DNA from: Bacteroidales bacterium
GTDB taxonomy: Bacteria; Bacteroidota; Bacteroidia; Bacteroidales; Paludibacteraceae
Assembly (NCBI GenBank): GCA_900767595.1
Contig: CAAFZS010000052.1
Span: 1 to 58,319 of the forward strand
Length of the DNA stretch: 58,319 nucleotides
Direction: 5' to 3'
The stretch's first letter is position 1; every line of letters starts with the position of its first letter. Below the pieces are notes generated by a model, which was not told the DNA's origin, made no database searches, and was given only the letters and a program-made list of their open reading frames with translations. Below are positions 32,901 to 41,396 of this stretch, in pieces. Both the position numbers and the translations under genes were made by a program.

Positions 32901-33466
32901 TTGTGTTGGATACCGAAGTATATTCGAATACCGGTGGTCAAGCTTCTAAATCCACTCCGCTCGGAGCTATCGCTAAGTTCGCAGCGATGGGTAAGCGCGT
33001 ACGTAAGAAAGACTTAGGTATGATTGCTACCACGTACGGTTATGTCTATGTGGCTCAAGTAGCTATGGGTGCAGATCAAGCGCAGACACTGAAGGCTATC
33101 CGTGAAGCAGAGGCTTATCCAGGACCGTCGCTTATCATTGCTTATGCTCCTTGTATCAACCATGGTTTGAAAGCCGGAATGGGTAAGTCGCAAGAGGAAG
33201 AACAGAAAGCGGTCGCTTGTGGTTACTGGCACTTGTGGCGTTACAACCCACAATTAGAAGCCGAAGGACAGAATCCTTTCTCGCTGGATAGCAAGGAACC
33301 GCAATGGGAACAGTTCGAGGACTTCCTGAAAGGCGAAGTGCGTTTTGCCAGTGTGATGAAGCAATATCCAAACGAGGCGGCAGAGCTCTTTAAGGCTGCA
33401 CAAGATAATGCTAAATGGCGTTATCGCAGTTACTTGCGTATGCTCTCCACCGATTGGACCAAATAA
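29924..33466 (+). CDS. nifJ: Pyruvate:ferredoxin (flavodoxin) oxidoreductase
   Basis: A single-chain PFOR (1180 aa, full length) converting pyruvate and CoA to acetyl-CoA and CO2 while reducing ferredoxin. Domains in order: pyrimidine-binding domain (DGNTAAAHIAYMFTEVAAIY, then PITPSSPMAE), transketolase-like domain II, gamma domain (GLGADGTVGANKNSVKII), two [4Fe-4S] motifs (CIECNKCAYVCP, CLGCGNCADVCP), and the thiamine diphosphate domain with a four-cysteine cluster site (SGACSGCGETPY) and GDGASYDIGYGGLDH. The 50-nt spacer upstream holds a short AGTGAA repeat and no visible promoter, so it may be read from the ATPase promoter. Confidence 0.97.
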   Translation: MKEKKFLTCDGNTAAAHIAYMFTEVAAIYPITPSSPMAENVDEWAAAGRQNMFGEQVLVQEMQSEGGAAGAVHGSLAAGALTTTFTASQGLLLMIPNMYKIAGELIPTVFHVSARTLASHVLCIFGDHQDVMACRQTGFAMLAEGSVQEVMDLAGVAHLSTIKSRVPFLNFFDGFRTSHEYQKVEVVDMEDLRPLVDMEALQEFRQRALSPMRPVMRGMAENPDVFFTHRESSNTYYNKVADIVSDYMKEISKITGREYRPFSYYGAADAEHIVIAMGSVCECLKEVIDYEAAKGHKLGMINVHLYRPFSLKYLQEALPKSVKRICVLDRTKEPGANGEPLYLDVKDALQELGLSSIEVVGGRYGLGSCDTTPAQMIAVYENLNLPQPKNHFTVGINDDVTFTSLPVGEEIAMGDKSLFQAKFYGLGADGTVGANKNSVKIIGEGTNKYCQAYFSYDSKKSGGFTCSHLRFGDEPIRSTYLVTTPNFVACHVQAYLKMYDVTRGLQKGGTFLLNTIWNAEELKQNLPDKVKKYFADNNIRCYYINATKIAQEIGLGNRTNTILQSAFFRITEVIPVEKAVEEMKYFIQKSYGKKGEDVVNKNYAAVDRGGEYHLLDIDPAWKNIVVKDEQGVAGDPAFIAQVVRPINAQAGDLLPVSAFKGIEDGTWPSGTAKYEKRGVSAFVPKWNLENCIECNKCAYVCPHACIRPFVLDEQEKQGLAAETREMKAPAALKGMHFRMQVGVLDCLGCGNCADVCPGNPKLGKALTMVPLEDELAEAKNWDYCVNNVKSKQELIDIQSNVKNSQFATPLFEFSGACSGCGETPYLKLISQLFGDREIAANATGCTSIYSGSVPSTPYTTNEKGQGPAWSNSLFEDFCEYGLGMQIAHRKIKERLTRLMTKAQDCTCCSDELKAMFREWIENKNSAEVTKRLYEPMVAAMEKCGCDTCKEILKYKDHIVKRSQWIIGGDGASYDIGYGGLDHVIASGEDVNILVLDTEVYSNTGGQASKSTPLGAIAKFAAMGKRVRKKDLGMIATTYGYVYVAQVAMGADQAQTLKAIREAEAYPGPSLIIAYAPCINHGLKAGMGKSQEEEQKAVACGYWHLWRYNPQLEAEGQNPFSLDSKEPQWEQFEDFLKGEVRFASVMKQYPNEAAELFKAAQDNAKWRYRSYLRMLSTDWTK

Positions 33467-33539
33467 TCACTAAAACTAACGACTAATAACTAACGACTAA
33501 CGACTAATAACTAATAACTAACGACTAACAACTAATAAA
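33467..33539 (+). repeat. 7-nt tandem repeat, ACTAACG/ACTAATA family, intergenic
   Basis: About ten heptamers fill the entire gap between nifJ and the next ATG (33541). The units contain TAA in every frame. A second copy lies at 37586-37627. Confidence 0.85.
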
Positions 33540-33540
33540 C

Positions 33541-34758
33541 ATGAAACGCTATCTTATTTTGGCTGTGTTAGCAGCAGTGGTAATGACAGGTTGTAAGAAT
33601 CCTGCCAAGTCCGGTTATGCTCAATTAGATGAGTGGGCACAAAACGTGTATCAAGGTAAACTGAATATCATTGGCTATCCTTGTAGTCAGGAACTGGAAC
33701 TGCAAGAGTTCTATGAGTGGTATAATGCCAATAAACTGCCTACTATTTGTATGAACAATGTAGGTGATCCTTTCTCAGGTGGTGTGATGCACACAGGTGC
33801 TTTGCAGATTGAGCGCGAAGTCATCGAGTGGTTTGCTCCCTTCTATGGCTATGATTTGGATAACCTATGGGGTATCGTTTCTAATAGCGGAACGGATGGC
33901 AATAACCATGGTATTTACTTTGGTGTGAACTGCCTTTATGAGCAAACGGGTAAGATGCCTATCTTCTATGTCTCTGACGAGGCTCACTACTCCAATGCCC
34001 GTTTGGCTGACTTGCAGAACCTGGACATCTGTTTTATCCCGTCCGATACGATGGGTCGTATGATTCCGGAGGAGTTAGAAAAACGCATCAATCCTAATCG
34101 TCCGTGCCTGATTGTGTATGCAATGGGTTCGACGATGAAGGGTGCTGTAGATGACCAAGAGGCTTTGAATAAAGTACTGGCTAAGTTCCCGAAGATGGCG
34201 GTTTATCGTCACGTGGATGCCGCTTTGTTCGGAGGATACCTGCCTTTTACCGAGTATAAAGACTTGCTCAACCAAAAGAAAATGGGTTATCAATCCATTG
34301 CTATCAGTGCGCATAAGTTCTTCGGCTCGGACGAACCCGCAGGGCTGTTCTTGACTTCGATGGACGTGTATGAGCAACAAAATCGTTATGATATTCCTTA
34401 CTTAAACAGGAATATGAAGATGATCAACTGCTCGCGTCCGACACAACCCGTGCTTAAGTTCTGGTGGATGATTCATAAAGTGGGTGCTGAACGCTGGTCG
34501 CAACAAGCGCAAGGTATGATTGATCACACCCGCTATTTCGATAAGCGTCTTACCGAGATAGGTTATTCTCACTGGATTAATGAACTCAGTAACACCGTTG
34601 TAATGAAACGCCCGAATGATGCCGTAGTCGAGAAGTACAACCTTGCTACCGGTTATGATGCTAAGATGGGCGGAGAGATAGCTCACGTTGTTGTGATGCA
34701 ACACGTCCGCGAAGCCCTGATAGATCAGTTCATTGACGATTTAAAGAATCTCCAATAA
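33541..34758 (+). CDS. PLP-dependent group II decarboxylase (histidine decarboxylase-like) with lipoprotein signal
   Basis: A 405-residue fold-type I PLP enzyme. Motifs: SNSGTDGNNHGIYFG, SDEAHYSNARLADL, AMGSTMKGAVDD, HVDAALFGGYLPF, and ISAHKFFG with the cofactor lysine Lys259. The pattern is closest to PLP-dependent histidine decarboxylases. Unusually, the N-terminus is a clear lipoprotein signal (MKRYLILAVLAAVVMTGC, Cys18), which would place a PLP enzyme in the periplasm or on the surface. An internal start at Met15 would remove it, but nothing supports that start. The actual substrate is unknown. It is separated from nifJ only by a heptamer array and overlaps the next gene by 1 bp. Confidence 0.8.
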   Translation: MKRYLILAVLAAVVMTGCKNPAKSGYAQLDEWAQNVYQGKLNIIGYPCSQELELQEFYEWYNANKLPTICMNNVGDPFSGGVMHTGALQIEREVIEWFAPFYGYDLDNLWGIVSNSGTDGNNHGIYFGVNCLYEQTGKMPIFYVSDEAHYSNARLADLQNLDICFIPSDTMGRMIPEELEKRINPNRPCLIVYAMGSTMKGAVDDQEALNKVLAKFPKMAVYRHVDAALFGGYLPFTEYKDLLNQKKMGYQSIAISAHKFFGSDEPAGLFLTSMDVYEQQNRYDIPYLNRNMKMINCSRPTQPVLKFWWMIHKVGAERWSQQAQGMIDHTRYFDKRLTEIGYSHWINELSNTVVMKRPNDAVVEKYNLATGYDAKMGGEIAHVVVMQHVREALIDQFIDDLKNLQ

Positions 34759-36236
34759 TGCACAACATCCAAGCCGAGGCTTTTGACTGCCTCCTTTGTT
34801 TTTCAGCACCGTGCAATAGTGCTTGCCCCAAAGGCCTGCATCCGGCCCGCGGTATTCGTGCCATCCGTTTTGGTAACGAGGACTTAGCCGGACAATGGCT
34901 TACCGATGCTTGTGCCGATTGCGATGCTCCTTGTCAGAAAGCGTGTATCCATCCTGACCACCCAATCCGTATAAAAGAACTGGCAGAACATCTGCACGCT
35001 TCCCCTCTAAACTCTAAACTCTCCACTCTAAACTCAATAGATTTATCCATAGACTTCTGCGGTATTCATTGCGAGAATCCGTTCTTCCTTGCTTCGTCCG
35101 CTATCGCTACGAACTACGAGATGATAGCGCGTGCCTTGGAAATGGGGTGGGGTGGTGTCTATTATAAGACGATTACGGATATGAAGATAGAGGAGGTTAG
35201 CCCGCGCTTTGACGCTATCAAAGACCTCAATCGCAGTTTCACGGGGTTCCGTAATATGGAGCAACTCAGCGAGCAAACGCCCGAGGAGAACTTCGCTATT
35301 ATACGCCGTTTGAAGCAAAACTTCCCAACGAAGATTATTGTGGCCTCCATCATGGGACAGACTGATGACTCTTGGGAGAAATTGGCCAAACAAGCTCAAG
35401 CTGCGGGGGCGGATATGCTGGAATTAAACTTCTCTTGCCCACAGATGAAGACGCGTGGCTTAGGCTCCGATATAGGACAAAATCCTGAATTGGTGGCTTT
35501 CTATACCACGTTTGTTAAACGGGCAGTATCGATTCCTGTCATTGCGAAGATGACCCCGAATATCACCTCAATGGTTCCGGTGGCGATGGCTGCTACCTTT
35601 GCCGGAGCAGATGCTATCTCGGCTATCAATACAATCAAGTCCGTTACGATGTCTCAATCCGGTATGGTAAACGGCAAACGCACCGTTAGCGGCTATTCCG
35701 GCAATGCCGTTAAGCCTATTGCCCTCAAGCATATCCTCGATATGAGCAAAAACCCGATGCTGCAAATCTCAGGAAAACAATTGCAACTCAGTGGTATCGG
35801 TGGCATCGAGACTTGGCGTGATGCACTCGAGTTCATTCAACTCGGCTGCCAAAACGTGCAAATCTGCACGGCTGTTATGCAGTATGGCTATCGTATTATT
35901 GAGGATCTGACGATTGGTCTGCAACATTATATGGCAGAGCATCGCATAGAACATCTGTCCGACTTGGTGGGTTCGGAACTCAAGACCTTTGTGCTTCCCG
36001 ACAAGTTAGACCGTAAGACAATGGTCTATCCTAAGTTCATTCGCGAGAAATGCGTTGGCTGCGGTCGTTGTTATGGGGCTTGCCAAGATGCCGGTCATCA
36101 GGCTATCGAGTTTGATTGGACTACGCGTCAACCCAAACTCAATGGACATAAGTGTGTCGGTTGCCACCTCTGCCGGTTTGTTTGCCAACAAGAGGCCATA
36201 GGCGCTACCAATCGTATTCCCAAACAAGAGAAATAG
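34758..36236 (+). CDS. PreA-like dihydropyrimidine dehydrogenase subunit with N-terminal cysteine-rich domain
   Basis: A 492-residue flavoprotein. Residues 1-85 carry eight or more cysteines (FDCLLCFSAPCNSACPKG, CADCDAPCQKAC) and resemble the N-terminal Fe-S domain of PreT/GltD-type subunits. Residues about 100-400 are an FMN-binding dihydroorotate-dehydrogenase-like barrel (ASSAIATNYEM, ELNFSCPQM, AKMTPNI, GIGGI). The C-terminus has two [4Fe-4S] motifs (CVGCGRCYGAC, CVGCHLCRFVC). The FAD/NAD(P)H module normally sitting behind the N-terminal Fe-S domain is absent, so electrons must come from elsewhere, perhaps ferredoxin. Residues about 83-95 (SPLNSKLSTLNSI), the linker between the two parts, are repeat-encoded. 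Confidence 0.85.
   Translation: MHNIQAEAFDCLLCFSAPCNSACPKGLHPARGIRAIRFGNEDLAGQWLTDACADCDAPCQKACIHPDHPIRIKELAEHLHASPLNSKLSTLNSIDLSIDFCGIHCENPFFLASSAIATNYEMIARALEMGWGGVYYKTITDMKIEEVSPRFDAIKDLNRSFTGFRNMEQLSEQTPEENFAIIRRLKQNFPTKIIVASIMGQTDDSWEKLAKQAQAAGADMLELNFSCPQMKTRGLGSDIGQNPELVAFYTTFVKRAVSIPVIAKMTPNITSMVPVAMAATFAGADAISAINTIKSVTMSQSGMVNGKRTVSGYSGNAVKPIALKHILDMSKNPMLQISGKQLQLSGIGGIETWRDALEFIQLGCQNVQICTAVMQYGYRIIEDLTIGLQHYMAEHRIEHLSDLVGSELKTFVLPDKLDRKTMVYPKFIREKCVGCGRCYGACQDAGHQAIEFDWTTRQPKLNGHKCVGCHLCRFVCQQEAIGATNRIPKQEK
35004..35036 (+). repeat. 7-nt tandem repeat, ACTCTAA family, in preA-like gene
   Basis: Four to five heptamers are read as LNSKLSTLN at the domain junction. Confidence 0.82.
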
Positions 36237-36237
36237 A

Positions 36238-37605
36238 ATGTTTAAACGTAAACTTGTATATTTAATCCTCCTTTTGGGGGTAGGGGTTGTGTCCGCCCAA
36301 CCGAAGGTGACACTGGAGCAACTGCAACAAGATTGGTCGCGTTACCAAGGACAACGAGTAACGATTACTACACCGCTTGTTTTACGCGGTAGGTATTACG
36401 ACTCGCTCATTGTATCTTCCGAGCGTTTATATGTTCCGGAAGAGCGGGCGGTAGGTCTGGGTGATGGAGACTCCACTTCTTATTGGTATTGGCGTCATTA
36501 TAACGATTCGCTCCGTATCAAACTGCAAGGCAGAATGAGTTTTGATATCAATCTTGGGGCAACGGTTAAGAACCTGACCGCGCAAGTGATGGGGCCTCGT
36601 TGGTTGCAGACAGGAGCGCAAGTAAGATTCAAGAATTTCAAACCCGCTAAACTCGCTAAACAGCCCGCAGGGCGCGCTAAACCAGACCTCACCATCTGTG
36701 CCGCGAATATCCAAAACTATTTCGTTCACGTGGGCGGTTATGCTACTAAACGTAATACACCGGCTCAGCACCAATGGCAATGCGAGAAGACAGCGGCTGC
36801 CTTGACGCGGATAGGAGCGGATATCTATGCTCTTTGCGAGTTAGAACAAGGCTCGTCGGCTCCGGCGGAGTTGGTGGCGCGAATGAACGAACTGAGTCGC
36901 AAAGACCGCTATGCTTTTGTCGTAACCGATACTATCGACCGCGATACTATTTCCGTAGGCTATATATATAATAAGGAACGCGTGCGCCCGCAAGGGGACC
37001 TTATCTTTGCTTATGAGAATAAGAATGATATCTATGCCCATCGGTTTATGATTCAGGCTTTTGAGTATATCCCCACAGAACAATCGTTCTATATATCCCT
37101 CAATCACCCGCGTTCCAAACGGGGTACCCCACAAGAGGCAAATGCCAAACGTGTGGACAATATCAAGCATATCCTGACAGCTATAGATTCCCTACACCTC
37201 TCCTCCTCTACTCCTCTACTCCTATTAGGTGACTACAACTCGTACGGACAAGAAGAACCTTTGCAGATGCTGGTTAAAGCGGGGTATAAGGATATGGTGA
37301 TGGCAATGGATAGCCTCAATTATTCGTATTCGTATAATGCAGAGTGTGGGTATCTGGATAGAGCCTTTGCTAACGAGCCGATGCAGCAGTATATCACCTC
37401 CATCCATCCTATCCATTGGAATACGGACTATTATTATTCTGCTTCTTATTGGAGTAAGTATAATTATAAGAATAATATCCCGCCCACGCAGAAACAACCT
37501 GATATTTGGAAGTGTGTCACTCCTCAAGCGAAGAAGAACCTAATCTTCCGCTACTCTGATCATGACCCGCTCCTTATAACTCTAAAACTAACGACTAATC
37601 ACTAA
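36238..37605 (+). CDS. Exported endonuclease/exonuclease/phosphatase-family protein
   Basis: A second EEP-family protein (455 aa), with signal peptide MFKRKLVYLILLLGVGVVSAQ. An N-terminal OB-like region (about 25-140) precedes the nuclease-like domain: CAANIQNYF, ADIYALCELEQG, FYISLNHPRSKRG, LLLLGDYNSYG and YSDHDPLLITL. It is paralogous in layout to the T9SS-type nuclease at 25655-27229 but ends without a sorting domain. Residues about 135-150 (KPAKLAKQPAGRAKP) come from a 9-nt CCGCTAAAC repeat, and residues about 321-329 from CTACTCCT octamers. The stop codon lies inside the heptamer array that forms the spacer to ribF. Confidence 0.82.
   Translation: MFKRKLVYLILLLGVGVVSAQPKVTLEQLQQDWSRYQGQRVTITTPLVLRGRYYDSLIVSSERLYVPEERAVGLGDGDSTSYWYWRHYNDSLRIKLQGRMSFDINLGATVKNLTAQVMGPRWLQTGAQVRFKNFKPAKLAKQPAGRAKPDLTICAANIQNYFVHVGGYATKRNTPAQHQWQCEKTAAALTRIGADIYALCELEQGSSAPAELVARMNELSRKDRYAFVVTDTIDRDTISVGYIYNKERVRPQGDLIFAYENKNDIYAHRFMIQAFEYIPTEQSFYISLNHPRSKRGTPQEANAKRVDNIKHILTAIDSLHLSSSTPLLLLGDYNSYGQEEPLQMLVKAGYKDMVMAMDSLNYSYSYNAECGYLDRAFANEPMQQYITSIHPIHWNTDYYYSASYWSKYNYKNNIPPTQKQPDIWKCVTPQAKKNLIFRYSDHDPLLITLKLTTNH
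36641..36683 (+). repeat. 9-nt repeat, CCGCTAAAC family, in EEP gene
   Basis: Three CGCTAAA copies are interrupted by a small GCCCGCAGGGC hairpin. A similar 9-nt array lies at 49669-49700. Confidence 0.6.
37198..37225 (+). repeat. 8-nt tandem repeat, CTACTCCT family, in EEP gene
   Basis: Three octamers are read as LSSSTPLLL just before the LGDYNSYG active-site strand. Confidence 0.7.
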
Positions 37606-37627
37606 CGACTAATCACTAACGACTAAT
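37586..37627 (+). repeat. 7-nt tandem repeat, ACTAACG/ACTAATC family, EEP/ribF junction
   Basis: Six heptamers cover the end and stop codon of the EEP gene. The last unit reads ACTAATG and supplies part of the ribF start codon (37626). Confidence 0.85.
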
Positions 37628-38438
37628 GAATTATATCGCAACCATAGGCTTCTTTGATGGCGTTCATTTAGGACATCAGTACCTACTTTCCGCTTTGCGG
37701 GAAGAGGCGGCTAAACGTGGGCTTCAGTCTGCGATTATCACGTTTAGTGAGCATCCTAAGAAAGTGCTAAGTTCAGAGGCTAAGCCCTTGCTTACTACCT
37801 ATCAAGAACGTATGGCTATGCTTAAAGGTATGGGGGTGGATGAGATTTTTTGTTTTAATTTTGAACTCATCCATAACCTCTCTGCGACGGAGTTTGAACA
37901 ACTCATCCATGACCGCTGCGGAGTAGAGGTGCTACTCATGGGCTACGACCACCATTTCGGCTGCCCACAATCACCAATCACCAATCACCAATCACCAATC
38001 ACCAATCATCCATTAGAAATCATCCATCTTCCCGAGCGTCCGGGTGACCAACATATCTCTTCTACCCGAATTCGTCAAGCCTTATTGGCAGGCGAGATTG
38101 TGCAAGCTAACGAGATGTTAGGTTATGCCTATCCATTAATCGGCAAAGTGGTGCACGGCAAAGGACTGGGTCGCACAATCGGTTTTCCTACTGCGAATAT
38201 CGAACTCGAACCCGATAAACTCATTCCCGCTCCCGGGGTATATGTTGCCGAATGGAACTTCCGTCGCGTACTACTCAATATCAACGATACGATTGAGATG
38301 TACGTTCCTCAGTTTGAAGGGGACCTTTATGACCAAGTGGTGATGGTAGAACTTATCGCACGTATTCGAGGCGAACAACATTTTGACAATTTAGATCAAC
38401 TGAAATCACAAATACAAAAAGATTTATTGCAATTATGA
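37626..38438 (+). CDS. ribF: Bifunctional riboflavin kinase / FAD synthetase
   Basis: Makes FMN and FAD from riboflavin (270 aa, somewhat shorter than the usual about 310). The adenylyltransferase domain opens with the dinucleotide signature IGFFDGVHLGHQYLL and has VLLMGYDHHFG and ISSTRIRQALLAGEI. The kinase domain has GKVVHGKGLGRTIGFPTANI. Residues about 115-130 (QSPITNHQSPITNH) are encoded by CAATCAC heptamers in the loop after DHHFG. The last kinase helix is short. The start codon overlaps the preceding repeat array. FMN supply fits the PreA-like neighbour but is probably coincidental housekeeping. Confidence 0.93.
   Translation: MNYIATIGFFDGVHLGHQYLLSALREEAAKRGLQSAIITFSEHPKKVLSSEAKPLLTTYQERMAMLKGMGVDEIFCFNFELIHNLSATEFEQLIHDRCGVEVLLMGYDHHFGCPQSPITNHQSPITNHPLEIIHLPERPGDQHISSTRIRQALLAGEIVQANEMLGYAYPLIGKVVHGKGLGRTIGFPTANIELEPDKLIPAPGVYVAEWNFRRVLLNINDTIEMYVPQFEGDLYDQVVMVELIARIRGEQHFDNLDQLKSQIQKDLLQL
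37967..38010 (+). repeat. 7-nt tandem repeat, CAATCAC family, in ribF
   Basis: About six near-perfect CAATCAC units are read as two QSPITNH periods. Confidence 0.88.
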
Positions 38439-41104
38439 AAAAAATTAGTCTTATAATCCTATTATTATTCTTCATTAGTCAATCCACAATACTCGGCGCT
38501 GTTCGTTCCGCGGAGCAAGCCGCTGCATTGGCAGCCGAGTTTATGAATACCAATGCGGTCGGACCTCACAAAGCTCCGGCTACCGCGGCCACGATGCAAC
38601 TCGTTCATCAAATGCCTAAGTTAGCAAGCGAAGAGCCCGCCTTCTATGTGTTCAATAAGACGGATAATGACGGCTTTGTCATCGTCAGTGCCGATGACCG
38701 AACAGAGGATATTATTGGCTACTCGGATGAGGGACAGATAGGGGAAACCATCAATCCTAACCTCGCTTTCTGGTTGCGTGGTGTTCAAAAAGCTATCTCT
38801 GCTATCAATGATAGTACGGTGATCCATAAAGCACCTATGGCTACGACCGCTATAGAACCGCTTCTAAAGAATAAGGATGGCAAAGAGATTACGTGGGATC
38901 AAGAGACTCCCTATTATAACCTCTGTCCTAAAGATGCTAATGGCTATCTCTGTTTGACGGGGTGCGTCGCCACCGCGGCAGCCCAAATAATGTATAAATG
39001 GCGCTATCCCGAACAAGGCATAGGGACCCATTCTTACACGTGGGAGAACTCGAAAGGAACAAGGAAAACCCTATCCGTAGATTATGAAAGCACTACCTAC
39101 GATTGGGACAATATGTTACCTTCCTATTCCCGCATATCGGCTACTAATGCTCAAAAAACAGCGGTGGCAACGCTTATGTACCACGCCGGTGTAGCTTGTG
39201 ATATGCAATATAGTTCTGAAGGCAGTGGTGCCTATACCGATGATATGGCACAAGGGCTAATCGACCATTTTGGCTATGCAGTTAAAAAGTTCGTTACGAC
39301 CTATTCGTCTTATTATTATCCTACGGACTTCAAACCGGCAGAATTTAAAGTAACAGTTGCTAAGATAACCGAGTATTTCAACCAAGACCTCGAAGAGGGA
39401 CTCCCTATCCTTATGGGCGGGGCTGATCAATACAGCGGGGGACATGAGTTTGTTTGCGATGGACGGGATGCAAAAGGATATTTCCATATCAACTGGGGTT
39501 GGGAAGGCGAAGGTAATGCCTATTTCTCTTTGAGTTCGTTGTCGGTGGACGGGTATAACTTCTCCTCCAATATTGATGCTGTCATCGGTCTTCGTCCGGC
39601 GAAGATTGATACGGTGCACGTCACTTCTATCGCTATCAAGCCCCAAACCGCTACACTGAAAATCAACGAACGGGTAACCATCGTTCCTACACTCCAACCG
39701 CAAAACGCCACCATCAAGACCGTCTTCTGGTCCTCTTCTGACCAAAATATAGCACAAGTCTCCTCTTCGGGTATCGTACGCGCTATAGGTCCCGGACAAG
39801 CTACCATCACCGCTACTACGAAAGAGGGCGGCTTCCAAGCCACTTGCGCTATCACCGTTACCGACGAGTTTGTCCCTTCCGACGTGTTTGAACTCGTGAC
39901 CGATGCGGCTGAACTTAGGGAGGGGGACGATATCATCATTGAGGCTACATATAGTAGTGTGCACTATTGTGCTACCAACGATATGCACGCTACTAAAAAC
40001 TCCAACTATACCGATGTCGAACAAGTGCAGATCGTCGATGAGGTCATCAGTTTAGCCGATGGCTCCCATGTGGCTATCTTCAAACTCGGAATAGAAGATG
40101 GCGCTTGGACACTGACCAATGCCGCAGGAAGGAAACTGGGTGCTACGGCTGCCAAGAAACTCAGTCTCGACGAGGGTACAGTCACTTGGACATTGGATGT
40201 GAAAGATACCTATGCTACTGTCGCCAGTACGACAACCGAGTATGGACGTCTCTTATATAACAATAACAATAATAGTCCCCGTTTCAGTAACTATACCTCG
40301 ACTACTTTGTCAACGATGGTTCTGCCGCAAATCTATGTTCGTAGGAACTCCAAACCGGTGGCAGTAGTGAAAGTGACGGGGGTCGAACTCGGCCAATCAA
40401 CGGCTCAGATGCTCGTTGGACAGGAAATCTTCCTTTACTATAGCGTCAAACCCGCTACCGCTACCAACCAGTCTGTGATGTGGACATCTTCCAATGAGAA
40501 CGTTGTCAAAGTCGATCCTTCCCATACTTCTTTGGAGGATGATAAGACTTGTGCTATCACGGCTCTTGCCGAAGGCGAAGCAACAGTAACGATTAAGACC
40601 CTCGACGGTGGGTTTACAGCTTCCTGTGTCGTGACGGTTACGGAACAACCGGTGGTACCGACGGATACGACTTTTGTCTCCGCTTCCGAAGCTAAGCGTA
40701 TCGGTATGGCTCTGCCGGCAGGAGACCAAACAAAAGACTTCTATGGGGTTAAGGGGTATGTTACGGTACAAAACACCACTCAATATCAGGGTTTCTGGTT
40801 AGATGATGAACCCGTCACGGGTAAGGAGACTTTCCAAGGCTTCCAATGTACGATACCGGATGATCACATCACCTTGCGAGTAGGGGAGTATGTCTGCCTT
40901 TACGGGTATATCATGAACTATAACAACGAGAAGGCACAGATTAAGAATGGTACTGTCGAACTCCTCGATGCCCCCACCGATTTACCCTACTCCTATCAGC
41001 CTTTCATCCATTCATCCTTTCATCCTATTAAAGTATTGGAGTCCGGCCAAATCCTCTTCCTTCGTGGTTCCAAGAAGTTTAACGTATTAGGATTCGAGCA
41101 GTAA
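38435..41104 (+). CDS. Peptidase C10 (streptopain-like) with Big_2 domains and T9SS-like C-terminus
   Basis: A secreted cysteine protease precursor (889 aa). A signal peptide and inhibitory prodomain (about 23-130) precede the catalytic domain: LTGCVATAAAQIM gives Cys177 and GGHEFVCDG gives His337, with HINWGWEG as the oxyanion-side motif. Two Big_2-type Ig domains follow (about 398-475 and 640-735; WSSSDQNIAQVSSSG, WTSSNENVVKV), with a lectin-like segment between and a beta domain after. The last about 25 residues (KVLESGQILFLRG and KKFNVLG) look like a short T9SS sorting signal, consistent with the porT gene nearby. Expected role: extracellular proteolysis. It overlaps ribF by 4 bp. Confidence 0.9.
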   Translation: MKKISLIILLLFFISQSTILGAVRSAEQAAALAAEFMNTNAVGPHKAPATAATMQLVHQMPKLASEEPAFYVFNKTDNDGFVIVSADDRTEDIIGYSDEGQIGETINPNLAFWLRGVQKAISAINDSTVIHKAPMATTAIEPLLKNKDGKEITWDQETPYYNLCPKDANGYLCLTGCVATAAAQIMYKWRYPEQGIGTHSYTWENSKGTRKTLSVDYESTTYDWDNMLPSYSRISATNAQKTAVATLMYHAGVACDMQYSSEGSGAYTDDMAQGLIDHFGYAVKKFVTTYSSYYYPTDFKPAEFKVTVAKITEYFNQDLEEGLPILMGGADQYSGGHEFVCDGRDAKGYFHINWGWEGEGNAYFSLSSLSVDGYNFSSNIDAVIGLRPAKIDTVHVTSIAIKPQTATLKINERVTIVPTLQPQNATIKTVFWSSSDQNIAQVSSSGIVRAIGPGQATITATTKEGGFQATCAITVTDEFVPSDVFELVTDAAELREGDDIIIEATYSSVHYCATNDMHATKNSNYTDVEQVQIVDEVISLADGSHVAIFKLGIEDGAWTLTNAAGRKLGATAAKKLSLDEGTVTWTLDVKDTYATVASTTTEYGRLLYNNNNNSPRFSNYTSTTLSTMVLPQIYVRRNSKPVAVVKVTGVELGQSTAQMLVGQEIFLYYSVKPATATNQSVMWTSSNENVVKVDPSHTSLEDDKTCAITALAEGEATVTIKTLDGGFTASCVVTVTEQPVVPTDTTFVSASEAKRIGMALPAGDQTKDFYGVKGYVTVQNTTQYQGFWLDDEPVTGKETFQGFQCTIPDDHITLRVGEYVCLYGYIMNYNNEKAQIKNGTVELLDAPTDLPYSYQPFIHSSFHPIKVLESGQILFLRGSKKFNVLGFEQ

Positions 41105-41133
41105 CCCTCGCCTAAAACTTTTTTTGTGTCCTA

Positions 41134-41396
41134 AGCGTAGCGCTCCCTAGCGAGCTTGCTCGCGCTCTTTTTGGTGTCTCTCTTCCGCGGCTCGCAACCG
41201 CGGCTTGTTTAGCATCTTTGTGCCGCGCATCTTTGCGCGGAGTTTGGTTCATTCTCTCCGCATATCTTGCGGAGTCTTGCTTTTTGTTCTTTTGTCCCCG
41301 CATTGAATGCGGGCTCCTCGCCTCTCGTTTCTGGTTTCCCGTTTCTTTTGTTTACACCGTGCTGGCGTCCGGCATAGGCTTCGCACCGCTTCGCGG
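41134..41396. repeat. Cluster of seven unrelated-sequence hairpins in pyrimidine-rich DNA
   Basis: Perfect short stems at 41134-41144 (AGCG/CGCT), 41150-41163 (GCGAG/CTCGC), 41185-41203 (CCGCGG/CCGCGG), 41223-41240 (CCGCGCA/TGCGCGG), 41256-41274 (CTCCGCA/TGCGGAG), 41297-41313 (CCCGCAT/ATGCGGG) and 41386-41396 (CCGC/GCGG) are separated by T- and C-rich linkers. The stems differ in sequence but share a GC-rich foot. This fills most of the gap after the C10 peptidase gene. Confidence 0.75.

Noticed and set aside
33467..33539. Tandem repeats considered as a CRISPR array
   Set aside because: Units are 7 nt, contiguous and without spacers, and no cas genes are present.
37586..37625. FMN riboswitch in front of ribF
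   Set aside because: The spacer is only a heptamer array and far too short for the riboswitch fold.
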